DNA of 64,000 bases. It comes from CFX2 sp014338005 (lineage in GTDB: Bacteria; Chloroflexota; Anaerolineae; Aggregatilineales; Phototrophicaceae). Every line of letters begins with the position of its first letter. Within the stretch, counting starts at the first letter, position 1. Positions 43,445 to 52,775 of the stretch are shown in pieces. Under the pieces are notes generated by a model. It ran no database searches and was not told where the DNA came from. It worked only from the letters and a program-made list of their open reading frames with translations. The translations under genes and the position numbers were made by a program. The DNA lies in the NCBI GenBank assembly GCA_030263555.1, contig SZPE01000001.1, positions 62,001 through 126,000 on the forward strand. Reading direction: 5' to 3'.

Positions 43445-46038
43445 TCAGCGCCTTTCTTTACAGGAAGCCGAACATAAAACGTAGTCCCATCGCCGGGGAC
43501 GCTTTTAACCGAAATGCTGCCCCCCAGGCGTTCAGCCGTCTGGCGGCAGATGTGCAGCCCCAATCCCGTGCCTTCCCCGACCGGCTTGGTGGTGAAGAAG
43601 GGTTTAAACACCTCCTCGATCAAGGCGCGGGGGATGCCGGGGCCGTTATCGCTCACCTGCACTTCGACGATCTCCTGTTCCGGCAGGTAGTCGGCGCGCA
43701 CAGTTATCTTCGCGCCTTCGCGCCCCAACAGGGCGTCGTGGGCGTTCATCACCAGGTTCAGCCAGATGTCATCAAGCTGGCCCGGCACGGCACATACCAT
43801 CGGCAGCCGCGCATCCGACAGCTCGGCCACGACCTGGATGCGGTCGCGCTCGATATGCGACTTTACCAGCGATAAAATCCCCTCGATGGTATCCACCACG
43901 TCAATCGGCTGCGGCGGGGTGTCCGGGCTGTTGGGGCGCGCAATCGCCAGCAGGCGGCGCGCTACCCCCGCCGCGCGTTTGCCCGCCCGCGAAATGGCCT
44001 GAAGCGACTGGTAATTCCGCGAATCCGGCGGTTCGTCCAACAGCAGCATTTCCGAATCGACCATGATGGTCGTCAGCGGGTTATTGATCTGGTGCGCCAC
44101 CGCCGCTGCCAGCTCGCCCATTGCGGAAAGCCGGGCCGTCTGCACCAGGCGGTCTTGCGTCTCGCGCAGTTCCTTCAAACTGCGCTCCAGATCATGCACC
44201 AGCCGCGCGTTTTCCAGCGCCGTCGCCGCCTGCGCGACCATCGTGCGCGCCATATCCACATCGCGCTGGCTGAAGGCGCGCCCGCGCCGTACATCCACGA
44301 ACAGCACCAGCCCTCGCACCTGGCCGCGATGCACCAGCGGCAGCCCCAAGATGCTGCGCCCCTGCACATTTTCCAGCAGGGCATGAACCCCCGTGCTGGT
44401 GAGCTTGCTGTCCGCCTGTTTGTTAATCGGCGTCTGCGAGGTTAAAGCCTCCAGGACATCCGGGTAATAGGTCAGGTCTATACAGGGCTGCGGCGGTTTC
44501 ATCCATACCGCCTTACCCACCGCCACATGCAGCGAAAGCGCCTGTTTGTCCGGCGTCAGCAGCGACAGTTCGCACCAATCCGCCCTGGTCAGCCGGTTAA
44601 TGTCCTCGATCTCGCGGAAAATGCCGGGGATGCGGGCGGAAACCATCTGGTTAGAGAGCGCCACCAGCACTTCCAGCGCCAGGTGCTGCACCCGTTGAAG
44701 GGTATCGGCGTCCGGTAAATTTTCCGGCGCGCGCGTGTAAAACGTCTGCACCAGGCCGAGTGTCTGGCTGCCCCCCAGAATCGGAATCGCCTGAAGCGTC
44801 TCCACCCCCAGATGATCGAGATGCTCGCGTTCTTCGGGCGGCAGCACGGTTTCTCGGCGGTTGATCGTCACAGGTTGATTCTCGAGCAGTGCCGCGCTCA
44901 AAGTCGGTCGGGATGCCAGGCCGATGACCGGCCCCTGCCCTGCCTGCCAGACGGCACGGAAACAGCGCGCCTGCGCGCGGAGCTGGCCGCGTTCGGCGTC
45001 CCATTCGTAAATTTCCGAACGGCTCACCTTCAACACCCGCACCAACTGTTCGCAGATATTCGGCAGCGTCCGGTCGAGCGAAATCGAAGCATTGATAGAC
45101 TGGCTGGCTTCGACCAGTATTTGCAGTTCGCGGGTGCGCTCCAGCGCCTCCTCGTGCGCGCGCGCGTTTTCGATGGCAATGGCGGCGAAGGCGGCCAGAT
45201 TCAACAGTAGTTCCTGGTGGCGCCGGCTGAAGACCGCCTCGGTGTTTTTATTATTCACGCCCAGCACGCCAATACTGCTGCCTTTATAGAGAATCGGCAC
45301 GTACAGCAGGGCGTTAACCAGATATTCGGTTTTCACCTTCTGCGGCCCCTGCGCGCCGATCAATACCGGGCGGCCTTCGCGGAACACGTGTCCTGCCAGC
45401 GTATCTTCGGTTTTGATACGAAAATTGCGGGCGACCTCGACATCAATGCCCACTTTCGCCCGCAGGTAAAGCTGGCCGCCCTCATGATCGGGCAGCAGGA
45501 TCATACCTTCTTCGGCGAACGTCAGGCGGCGGGCGGCCTCCACCACGCGGTTTAAAACTTCGTTCAGGTCAAGGACTTCGGTCAGCGATTTACTGAGGGT
45601 GAACAACGTCTGGATTTCGTCTGAAAACTGAGCCGGCGGCTCGTCAACAGCCGAACCCGCCCCGGAAACAAACGAAACCTGAAGCGCCGCCGACAGCGCC
45701 TGCCGGATGGCGTCCTGTCCGGGCGCGGCCATCGTCACATTCGACGGCAGGGCCTCCTGGCCGAAGGTGCTGCCGTTACCGGTCAGGCCGATTACGGGCA
45801 GGCTTTGCCGCAGGCGGGCCAGTGCCAGCAGCGTATGTTCGCCGGATCGGCGGTCTACCATCTCCGCTTCAACGATGACGGTATCAAACTCGCCGTTTTC
45901 CAGGCTGTACAGCCCGTCGGCATGACTGTAAGCCGTTTGCAGGGCAAAACCGCCGGCCTCAACCGCCTGCCGCACCTGCTCGACGACGGCGTAATCGCCG
46001 GTCACAATGAGAATGCGTTTGACATCTGCTTCCGACAT
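43441..46038 (-). CDS. GAF sensor histidine kinase with N-terminal pseudo-receiver
   Basis: 865 residues, soluble. Residues ~5-118 resemble a receiver, but the acidic pair is gone (ILIVTGDY) and the acceptor site reads DTVIVEAEM, with Glu57 where Asp should be; the Lys is also missing. Three GAF-like domains follow (~128-275, 305-450, 460-605), then a dimerisation domain with His649 in AVAHQINNPLTT (NtrB-like HxxNNPL) and an HATPase (NLVMNAHDAL, DNGPGIP, GTGLGL). It is 6 bp downstream of the PspA-like gene and overlaps the response regulator. Glu57 could mimic a permanently phosphorylated state. Confidence 0.92.
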   Translation of the reverse strand: MSEADVKRILIVTGDYAVVEQVRQAVEAGGFALQTAYSHADGLYSLENGEFDTVIVEAEMVDRRSGEHTLLALARLRQSLPVIGLTGNGSTFGQEALPSNVTMAAPGQDAIRQALSAALQVSFVSGAGSAVDEPPAQFSDEIQTLFTLSKSLTEVLDLNEVLNRVVEAARRLTFAEEGMILLPDHEGGQLYLRAKVGIDVEVARNFRIKTEDTLAGHVFREGRPVLIGAQGPQKVKTEYLVNALLYVPILYKGSSIGVLGVNNKNTEAVFSRRHQELLLNLAAFAAIAIENARAHEEALERTRELQILVEASQSINASISLDRTLPNICEQLVRVLKVSRSEIYEWDAERGQLRAQARCFRAVWQAGQGPVIGLASRPTLSAALLENQPVTINRRETVLPPEEREHLDHLGVETLQAIPILGGSQTLGLVQTFYTRAPENLPDADTLQRVQHLALEVLVALSNQMVSARIPGIFREIEDINRLTRADWCELSLLTPDKQALSLHVAVGKAVWMKPPQPCIDLTYYPDVLEALTSQTPINKQADSKLTSTGVHALLENVQGRSILGLPLVHRGQVRGLVLFVDVRRGRAFSQRDVDMARTMVAQAATALENARLVHDLERSLKELRETQDRLVQTARLSAMGELAAAVAHQINNPLTTIMVDSEMLLLDEPPDSRNYQSLQAISRAGKRAAGVARRLLAIARPNSPDTPPQPIDVVDTIEGILSLVKSHIERDRIQVVAELSDARLPMVCAVPGQLDDIWLNLVMNAHDALLGREGAKITVRADYLPEQEIVEVQVSDNGPGIPRALIEEVFKPFFTTKPVGEGTGLGLHICRQTAERLGGSISVKSVPGDGTTFYVRLPVKKGAE

Positions 46039-46044
46039 AACGTA

Positions 46045-46725
46045 TCACGACTTCGGTTTGCTCAATCGCTGGCGGCGAGCCGTCAGATCATCCTCGACGC
46101 GCTGTTCGTCGGCCACCTCGGCTGCCTGGACGGACGGGGGCGGCGTTTGTACTTCCTCTTTCGCGCTGATGATGTCCCCCATGTGGGCGATTTTATCCTG
46201 GGCCTCTCGCAGCACCTCCGAAAGCGACGGCACGCGCGGGTACTGCGCTTCCTCGACCGCCGCCTGCGGTGGGGACGGCTCCGGCTGTTCGGCTTCCTGC
46301 GCCCGGCGCGCATCGGCGACGGCTGCATCTAACTGGTTCACCCGCTGAATCAACTCCTGCGTGACCAGCTGGTGTTCGCGCAGGTCGGCCTCTGCCATCG
46401 CCAGCCGCTGCTGGGCAAGCTGCATCTGCTCAATGGCGCGGCGCGCCTGGGGTTCGTTCCCCGCCGCCACCGCGTCGTCGGCCTGCCGGTCCCACTGTGC
46501 GACTTCGTTTTGCAGCGTTTGCGCGCGCCGCTGAAGTTCGTCCTCGTAAGCCAGCGCCTCGTTGATGCGGGTTCGCAGCGACGCAATCTCCCGGTCAATG
46601 TTTTTGCCCAGTTTTTCCGGCGACAGCGGCCTGCGGCGCGCCCCGCCGATAGCATGGTCTTCGCCCAGCACCTCGTTGACGCTGGCCCGCACCAGAACGT
46701 TGAGTTTCTTAAATAAATCGTTCAT
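46045..46725 (-). CDS. PspA/IM30-like coiled-coil protein
   Basis: 226 residues. It begins with an amphipathic helix FKKLNVLVRASVNEVLGE, like the membrane-binding helix 0 and start of PspA/Vipp1, followed by long heptad-rich helices (~40-145) and a Pro/Glu-rich tail (~150-226) that replaces the usual C-terminal helices. Family members form ESCRT-III-like rods or rings at stressed membranes. Here it heads an operon with a sensor kinase and regulators, suggesting an envelope-stress circuit. No pspF/pspBC-like genes are nearby. It could also be a generic coiled-coil protein; the match is moderate. Confidence 0.68.
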   Translation of the reverse strand: MNDLFKKLNVLVRASVNEVLGEDHAIGGARRRPLSPEKLGKNIDREIASLRTRINEALAYEDELQRRAQTLQNEVAQWDRQADDAVAAGNEPQARRAIEQMQLAQQRLAMAEADLREHQLVTQELIQRVNQLDAAVADARRAQEAEQPEPSPPQAAVEEAQYPRVPSLSEVLREAQDKIAHMGDIISAKEEVQTPPPSVQAAEVADEQRVEDDLTARRQRLSKPKS

Positions 46726-46770
46726 GCCTTACATTTTACCTTTTTCATAACTCGCCGCGCAACTGACCTT

Positions 46771-48318
46771 TTAATCCGGGCAAAGGCCATCCCAGGCCAG
46801 CGCGTATACGGCCATATTCGCGCCACCGGCCTTCGGTGATGCCCTCCCTTCGGTGATGAACACCCGGCACAGGCGCGGGTCGTCCGGGTTCTGGCCGGGT
46901 ATCTGGTCGGGGAAAGCCATCAGGTAGCGGGCGTCGTTGGCCTGCATCCAGTCCCACAGCGCCTCCCCATCCCGGATGAATGGGATGACCTCCGGGTTCA
47001 CCAGCCCGGCCAAATCCAGAATCGGCCTGGGCGCGAAGTAACCAACCGCGCCGATGTCATGCACGGCCAGGCGGTCTTCCGGCGGCAGGTGGCTTTGAAT
47101 CCATTGAGCGGTCGTTACCATTTCCTCGTCAATAATCTGCACGTCGCGGCTGTAAATGCCGGCCCCGGCCAGCGCGAAATAAACGAACGCCAGCGCGCTC
47201 GCCGCCGCCAGCGACCGGCTCACCACACGCCCGGCCAGCGTCCGGCGGCTTTCGCGCAGCATCCAGGCCGTACCGACCACCCCAACCAGCACCAGCGACG
47301 GCAGCGCCGGAATCACGTAGCGCCCATGCTGGTAGGGCGCGGGCAGGCGCGCCGCATACAGCGCCACCAGCGCCAGCGCCCAGCCGACCGGCATCAGAAA
47401 CAGCAGATTTTCCCGGTTGGCCCGCAGCCGCCGCGCCGTCCTCACGATAAAATAAACCAGACCCGGCAGCAGCAAAATCTGCCCCCCGGCGAAAATCGGC
47501 TTGAACATCTCCCACAGGCGGCGCGGGTACGGCAGCAGCGCGGCGATTGGGGCGTATTCCGCCTGTTTAGCAGCGGCGGTGTTCGGCAGCAGGCCGCCCG
47601 TAAGCTGGAGGTTGAGGATTAAATACGGCGCGATGCATATGCCGAAACCCAGGCCCGTCCCCAGCGCCCAGGGCAGCCAGCGCCGCCAGCCCACCGGCAG
47701 CCGCGCCGCCAGAACAGCCGCCCCCACCATTCCCGCCAGCAGCACGCCTTCCGGTCGCGTGAGCGCCGCCAGCGCCGTGCAAACACCGAACAGCCCGCCC
47801 CGCCGCCAGCCGCCAGCCGGCGCATCCCATCCCAGGGCCATCAGCGCCAGCGTCCACAGGCCGAACAGCATCGTCTCCATGCCGGAAGCCGCCGCCCAGA
47901 TCAGATGCCACGTCCCCACCAGCGCCAGCCCGGCGGCCAGCCCGATGTATCGCTGGCCCGGCAGCAGCCGCGCCGCCAGCCGCGCGCCTACCATTCCCGT
48001 CCCGGCCAGCGCCAGCGCCCCCAGGCCGTGCGTCCACAGCTTGAACGGCACATTCAGCGCATAACCCGCCGCCAGCAGTATTGTATACAGCGGCGAGGTG
48101 GAAGCGGCGCTCGGCACACCCGGCACGAAAGCCCATACCCCGGTCTGCGCCAGGCTGCGCCCATAAACCTGGTGTATCCAGCTGTCGTCGAGCGGGAAAC
48201 CGCCGCCGGCAGCTGCCGCGTACAGCGCCACCGCCAGCAGCGCAGCGGCCAGCAGCAGTGCGTCAGTCCGGCGAAAAAAGACACGTGAGGGTGAAAAATC
48301 GTCAGCAGCGAATTTCAT
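46771..48318 (-). CDS. GT-C-like membrane glycosyltransferase
   Basis: 515 residues, about 10-11 transmembrane helices, with the acidic loop after helix 1 (GGFPLDDSWIHQVYGRSLA), which matches the GT-C pattern where Asp/Glu residues activate a lipid-phosphate sugar donor. The C-terminal ~110 residues are extracytoplasmic (LPPEDRLAVHDIGAVGYFAPRPILDLAGL). Donor and acceptor are unknown. Its ATG overlaps the end of the preceding gene by 17 nt. Near the end a 12-bp direct repeat (46830 and 46847) occurs in two frames without breaking the gene. Confidence 0.8.
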   Translation of the reverse strand: MKFAADDFSPSRVFFRRTDALLLAAALLAVALYAAAAGGGFPLDDSWIHQVYGRSLAQTGVWAFVPGVPSAASTSPLYTILLAAGYALNVPFKLWTHGLGALALAGTGMVGARLAARLLPGQRYIGLAAGLALVGTWHLIWAAASGMETMLFGLWTLALMALGWDAPAGGWRRGGLFGVCTALAALTRPEGVLLAGMVGAAVLAARLPVGWRRWLPWALGTGLGFGICIAPYLILNLQLTGGLLPNTAAAKQAEYAPIAALLPYPRRLWEMFKPIFAGGQILLLPGLVYFIVRTARRLRANRENLLFLMPVGWALALVALYAARLPAPYQHGRYVIPALPSLVLVGVVGTAWMLRESRRTLAGRVVSRSLAAASALAFVYFALAGAGIYSRDVQIIDEEMVTTAQWIQSHLPPEDRLAVHDIGAVGYFAPRPILDLAGLVNPEVIPFIRDGEALWDWMQANDARYLMAFPDQIPGQNPDDPRLCRVFITEGRASPKAGGANMAVYALAWDGLCPD

Positions 48319-49900
48319 ACAGCTTTACACCGGGAATATCCAGGGGCAGCGGCACGAGGAACGCCGGCGGGTCGCGCAAAATCGGCCACAGGCTGGCCGG
48401 GGCCGCCCCGGCGCGCCCGTCCTCGGTGACGCCCTCCAGCAGCAGATAACCCACCGCATAACGGCAGGCGATGTCCAGAATCACCTCCGGCGCTTCGTTG
48501 GGCAGCACCACACCGCCCAGGCCGGCGAAATAATACAGCTGCGCCGGGTCGTTAATCATCACGCGGGCATCCGGCGGCAGCATTTCACGCAGGCGGGCAT
48601 ACAGCGCCGGCGTGCCGTGCGGCAGGGCGCGGTTCGCCAGCCCCACCGTCAGGCTCAGATACAGCGCCGCGCCCACCAGCGCCGTCGAAAAAATCCACTT
48701 GGCCTGCCCCGCTTTCCAGCGCCGCCGGCGCCGCGCGGCCCAATCCACAGCATCATCCAGGCCGGCCACACCCAGCGCCGCCCACCAGGGAACCAGCGCC
48801 GCCGCCGAATGGAACAGCCCGCCGCGATAGCCCGGATACGGAAAAACCAGCGTCATGACCAGGTGCAGCCCCAGCGCATACAGCCAGAACCCGCGCAGGA
48901 ACGGCTCGCGCCGCCGGCGCCACAGGCCGAACAACATCAGCGGGGTCATCACCACCAGCCCTTCGACGGCGATGAACGTGCCTAAATTGCCGGACAGCAG
49001 CCCCGTATTACCCAGCAGCGCCTCGGCGCGCGTCCTGAAAAACGTCGCCAGCCCATCGGCAAAAAAGGCCGCCGGGTTCGCGTCCGGGGGATAATTAAAC
49101 AGGTCGTTATACTCGGTGAACCAGATGGCCTGCGCCCCGCCCACCGGCAGCGGCGAACCGACCGCCGCCAGATTGCGGGCGAACCAGGGCAGCATCACCA
49201 GCAGGTAAACCAGAGTCATCAGCCCCGCCGATGCGGCGCGCATTTTAAGTGTTTCCCGCGCGGCCTTCCAGGGCCAGAAAATCACCGCCCATCCTACCAT
49301 CAGCAGCAGCAAACCATCGGCGCGCGTCAGGTGCGCCAAGCCGGCCAGCGCCCCGGCCAGCGCCCAGCACGTATACCGGCGTCTCGCACCGCCGTCATCC
49401 GCCGCGCCCATGCAGATCAGCCCCCACACGCCGGCCAGCGCATACGGCGCGAAGGTGTCAATCGTCCCCCAGAAGCGGACATAATAACCGCTGAACAGCG
49501 TTAATAAACCGGCAGTCCAGGCATGGCGGCGCGCGCCCCCGATTCGCCCGCCCAGCCAGAATCCGGCATAGACCGTCCCGGCGTACAGCAGGGCAAACGG
49601 CCATTGGGCGGCGGCGTAATCCCCCGGCGCGTTCAGCAGCCCCATGCCCAGGGCGGCGGCCAGCGAGGTGAGCGGCATCCAGTACAGGTGCGACGGCGCG
49701 GGCAGTTCTTCCGGCGCGCCGATATACGTCCACAGGTAGGCATCCGTCAATCCCTGGCCGGAGACGACCCGGTTGGCGGCGTTGAGATGATAATAAGCGT
49801 CGGTGTAATTTGGCGCGGCCACCAGGCCGCGCGTCAGCGCAAACGCGCCAGCCAGCGCGACGGCGGCAAACAACAGGCGTTCTCGCGTGGTTAAGCTCAA
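48302..49900 (-). CDS. GT-C-like polytopic membrane protein
   Basis: 532 residues with ~10 helices. The first loop has PNYTDAYYHLNAANRVVSGQGLTDAYLWTY, with the Asp/His pattern of GT-C enzymes. The C-terminal ~130 residues form a soluble outer domain (LPPDARVMINDPAQLYYFAGLGG...). The start is TTG at 49900, overlapping the upstream TGA (TTGA) with GAGGA 12 nt before. Likely a lipid-linked-sugar-dependent transferase in the surface glycan operon. Confidence 0.75.
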   Translation of the reverse strand: MSLTTRERLLFAAVALAGAFALTRGLVAAPNYTDAYYHLNAANRVVSGQGLTDAYLWTYIGAPEELPAPSHLYWMPLTSLAAALGMGLLNAPGDYAAAQWPFALLYAGTVYAGFWLGGRIGGARRHAWTAGLLTLFSGYYVRFWGTIDTFAPYALAGVWGLICMGAADDGGARRRYTCWALAGALAGLAHLTRADGLLLLMVGWAVIFWPWKAARETLKMRAASAGLMTLVYLLVMLPWFARNLAAVGSPLPVGGAQAIWFTEYNDLFNYPPDANPAAFFADGLATFFRTRAEALLGNTGLLSGNLGTFIAVEGLVVMTPLMLFGLWRRRREPFLRGFWLYALGLHLVMTLVFPYPGYRGGLFHSAAALVPWWAALGVAGLDDAVDWAARRRRRWKAGQAKWIFSTALVGAALYLSLTVGLANRALPHGTPALYARLREMLPPDARVMINDPAQLYYFAGLGGVVLPNEAPEVILDIACRYAVGYLLLEGVTEDGRAGAAPASLWPILRDPPAFLVPLPLDIPGVKLYEIRC

Positions 49901-51567
49901 GATGAACCCGATTCCTCAATCACCCGGTAGATCGTCACGCCCCCGGACGAAAATACCACCTCTAAATAAGCGGCGCCGGCCGGATTCCAGTTCCCAAACC
50001 GGCGCGCATCCTCATCATACCAGACGTACACCGCGCCGGTAACGGCAAGAAACTGCCGCCGCCAGTCATCGGGTGCGGCAGGGTCGTAAAAGCGCCGCAT
50101 ATCCGCCACTTTGGCTGCAAAGTCGGCGGTTTCAATCCAGTGTCCCAGGTACACCCGCTGGCCGAGCGCCGCCACCAGCCGCCCGCCGCTGCCCTGTCCG
50201 GCGGCGTCGGTGACGGTCAGCACCAGATCATCGCGCCCGGTCGTTTCACGCCGCATCCAGGCGAAGGCCGCCAGATCGTCCGGGTTGTAAAAAACTGCCC
50301 GGTGGCTGAAAGGTTCGGACAGCGCGGCGATGTTCACCGCCAGCATCCCCACCAGCGCCACCGACGCCAGCCCCAGGTACAGGATGCTCGCCAGCGGGCG
50401 CAGCCTGGCCCGCAGACGCGGCTGCACCGCCCGCGACCAGCCGTAAGCCGCCAGCGCCGCCAGCGGCGTCTGTACGCCCAGCAGGTAGCGCCGCTGCGTA
50501 GGGAACGGCGCGTACAGCAGCATCGCCACCAGCGCCACCCACAGGATCGGCAGCCACCAGCGGTCATCCGGGCGGTCGAGCAGGAAGGCGCGCAGCCCCG
50601 GCACAAGCGGCAGAATAAACGGCAGATAACCCAGCAGATAATACGTCACCGGCGGCGAAAGCGTCTGGTTCTGTTCGGCAAAAGCGGCCCACACCGGATG
50701 GCTGTAAAGCGCGGCATACTGGTAAATAATCAGCGCCCCGTAACAACCCAGCGGCAGCAGCAGCCACAGCGCCCGCCGCCAGGTCAGCCGCCGCGCCGAA
50801 AAGGTGTGGTAGGCCGCCAGTATCACCAGCAGCGGCCCGAACAGCAGCGCCGCGTAAGGCTGGATGATCGCCTGCGCCGCCAGCGCCAGCGTCAAGACCA
50901 CCAGCGGCGACACAATATACTCTCCCTTTCCATGTATGGGGGGATTGGGGGGAGGAGTTCGCACCCACGCCTCAAACGCCAGCACGATGATAATCTGCAC
51001 GATCACCGCCGCCGCAAAGTGCGGCATCACCAGCGCCCCCAGCAGGTTAAAAGCGTCCGTCAGCCAGAATTCAATCGGCGACAGTTCGGCGGTCATGGCC
51101 GGGTCGAGCGCCAGCAGCAGCCAGCTCCACCCGCTCGCAATCGTGCCGAACAGGGTCGCCAGCCATCGCTCCGCCGGTTTTTCAAAAAAATGGGCGGCAA
51201 ATGCCCAGATCGCCAGCGCCATGCCCGCCGTCAGGGCAAACCGCGCAATGTGGTAAACCGCCGGCAGGCTGAAAGGCGTCAGGCTTGCCAGCGCGCCCAG
51301 CGCCACGTAAAAACCCTGCACCAGCGGCAGACCGGGGTGCGCCTCGTGTGTGAACAGCAGGTGATAAGCCCACTGGCCGCGACACCCCTGCCACATTTTG
51401 GCGATGTGGCTGTTGAAGTCCACCAACGCCCCGGTCGGCACGGCTGCCGCGCCGCTGTACTGCCATCCCGGCGGCGCGCTCCAACTGCCCACCGCATACG
51501 GCAGCGTCGTCAGCGCCGCCAGCGCCAGCCCGAACAGCCACACCGCAAGCGGGAATCGCCTCATCAT
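49897..51567 (-). CDS. GT-C-like polytopic membrane protein carrying a palindromic-repeat peptide
   Basis: 556 residues from the ATG at 51567, which overlaps the preceding stop (ATGA); the frame extends to 51615, but that part is not hydrophobic. About 11 helices, a first outer loop with VDFNSHIAKMWQGC, and a soluble C-terminal domain (FNPDDLAAFAWMRRETTGRDDLVLT...). Between two helices it carries RTPPPNPPIHGKGEY, encoded by a GGGGG-rich palindromic element at 50918-50957, read in frame. Function as for its neighbours: probably transfer of a lipid-linked sugar; substrate unknown. Confidence 0.75.
   Translation of the reverse strand: MMRRFPLAVWLFGLALAALTTLPYAVGSWSAPPGWQYSGAAAVPTGALVDFNSHIAKMWQGCRGQWAYHLLFTHEAHPGLPLVQGFYVALGALASLTPFSLPAVYHIARFALTAGMALAIWAFAAHFFEKPAERWLATLFGTIASGWSWLLLALDPAMTAELSPIEFWLTDAFNLLGALVMPHFAAAVIVQIIIVLAFEAWVRTPPPNPPIHGKGEYIVSPLVVLTLALAAQAIIQPYAALLFGPLLVILAAYHTFSARRLTWRRALWLLLPLGCYGALIIYQYAALYSHPVWAAFAEQNQTLSPPVTYYLLGYLPFILPLVPGLRAFLLDRPDDRWWLPILWVALVAMLLYAPFPTQRRYLLGVQTPLAALAAYGWSRAVQPRLRARLRPLASILYLGLASVALVGMLAVNIAALSEPFSHRAVFYNPDDLAAFAWMRRETTGRDDLVLTVTDAAGQGSGGRLVAALGQRVYLGHWIETADFAAKVADMRRFYDPAAPDDWRRQFLAVTGAVYVWYDEDARRFGNWNPAGAAYLEVVFSSGGVTIYRVIEESGSS
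50918..50957. repeat. Palindromic G-run repeat inserted in a coding region
   Basis: CTCCCTTTCCATGTATGGGG followed by GATTGGGGGGAGGA. It has the same build as intergenic elements at 57696-57780 and as those at 56096-56127 and 58993-59036. It adds TPPPNPPIHGKGE to the protein without breaking the frame. Confidence 0.65.
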
Positions 51568-52775
51568 ACGGCGGACTCCCCGCCGAACCGCCACCACATC
51601 CGGCGCGTCGGCCACAGCAGCAGCAGGATACCAAACGGCAGCGGCAGATACAGCGTCGGATGTTCAAATTCGCCGGCCACCGTCGTCACAAAATGCAGCC
51701 AGGGCAGCAGCACCAGCGCCGCCAGCAGCAGCGCCACCCACAAACCGCCCCATCTCTGCCGCGCCAGCCGGCTGAAGTAAAACACCAGCGGCAGAAAAAA
51801 CACTACATAATGCGGTGTGGCCGTCCGGGGCGCGATCAGGTGCGTGACCGTCAGCGTCAGCGCCAGCGTCCACAGCAGGCGCGCATCTTTTTTCTGCGCC
51901 AGCACGCCCCACCACGCCCACAGCATCCACCCGGCCAGCGCCGCCGTGACCGCGTATTCGGCCAGGCTGCCCAGCCCCAGATAATACTGCGTCACAATCC
52001 ACACCGGCGAACCAAGCGCCGTATAGGACGGATACAGCGAAAGCTGCGCCAGCCAGTCGCCCAGCCAGGACGGCAGCAGGGCAAACGAAGCCAGCAGCGC
52101 CGCGCCGAACACCGCCGCAAACGCCGCCAGGAAAGACCAGCGCCGCGCCCGCCAGCCCCACAGCAGCAAAAACGGCGCGACCAGAAAACCCATCTGCGGT
52201 TTGATGGTCGAAAGCGCCAGCGCCGCGCCCGCCAGCCGGTTCTGGCCGCGCGCCAGCCCCCAGATCGCCAGAATCTCCAGGAAAACCACCAGCGTCCCCG
52301 GCTGTCCCAGGATCATACCGCGCGCCGAAAAATAGAAAAACAGCGCCCACAGCGCCAGCGCCGCCAGCAGCGGCGCGCCCGGCTGCCAGCGCAGCAGGTT
52401 CAGCAGCAGCAGCAGCGAGCCGATCAGACAAGCGGCCAGCAGTGCCATCCAGGCCGCCGAAGCCCACGAATACGGCAGGTACACCAGCGGCCATACCAGA
52501 AAAACCGTGTAAAACGGGTAGGCGAAATAACCGGGGTCTTCCCCTTCTACCACCGCGCGCCCGTAGATGCGCGTCTGGATGTTCAGGCTGGCCTGTTCGC
52601 CGTAGGGGTTCAGGCCGTCTATCCAGTAGGAGCGCGCGCCTTCCCAGCGCGACATAAAATCGTTCAGTCCCGGATACTTGGCCGTGAAAATGCTGCGGAT
52701 GCCGACCACTACAACGGCGAAAACAACCAGCGCCACCAGCGCCAGAATCAGCTTTTGCGACCGGCTTTCGATCAT
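51564..52775 (-). CDS. GT87-family (DUF2029) membrane mannosyltransferase-like protein
   Basis: 403 residues with ~10 helices and the GT87 early-loop pattern: LNDFMSRWEGARSYWIDGLNPYGE (Asp in the outer loop, then NPY). Later segments also fit (KPQMGFLVAPFLLLWGWRARRW; family KPQ/KP). GT87 enzymes use polyprenyl-phosphate mannose or arabinose on the outer membrane face. The ATG overlaps the upstream stop by 4 nt (ATGA), with GAGGAAGG before it. Confidence 0.88.
   Translation of the reverse strand: MIESRSQKLILALVALVVFAVVVVGIRSIFTAKYPGLNDFMSRWEGARSYWIDGLNPYGEQASLNIQTRIYGRAVVEGEDPGYFAYPFYTVFLVWPLVYLPYSWASAAWMALLAACLIGSLLLLLNLLRWQPGAPLLAALALWALFFYFSARGMILGQPGTLVVFLEILAIWGLARGQNRLAGAALALSTIKPQMGFLVAPFLLLWGWRARRWSFLAAFAAVFGAALLASFALLPSWLGDWLAQLSLYPSYTALGSPVWIVTQYYLGLGSLAEYAVTAALAGWMLWAWWGVLAQKKDARLLWTLALTLTVTHLIAPRTATPHYVVFFLPLVFYFSRLARQRWGGLWVALLLAALVLLPWLHFVTTVAGEFEHPTLYLPLPFGILLLLWPTRRMWWRFGGESAV

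Noticed and set aside
46830..46858. 12-bp direct repeat with 17-bp period as a frameshift in the GT-C gene
   Set aside because: The downstream residues (NMAVYALAWDG) still fit the family-like C terminus, so the frame looks intact.
50140..51780. 546-codon plus-strand frame
   Set aside because: Antisense shadow of two overlapping membrane-protein genes.
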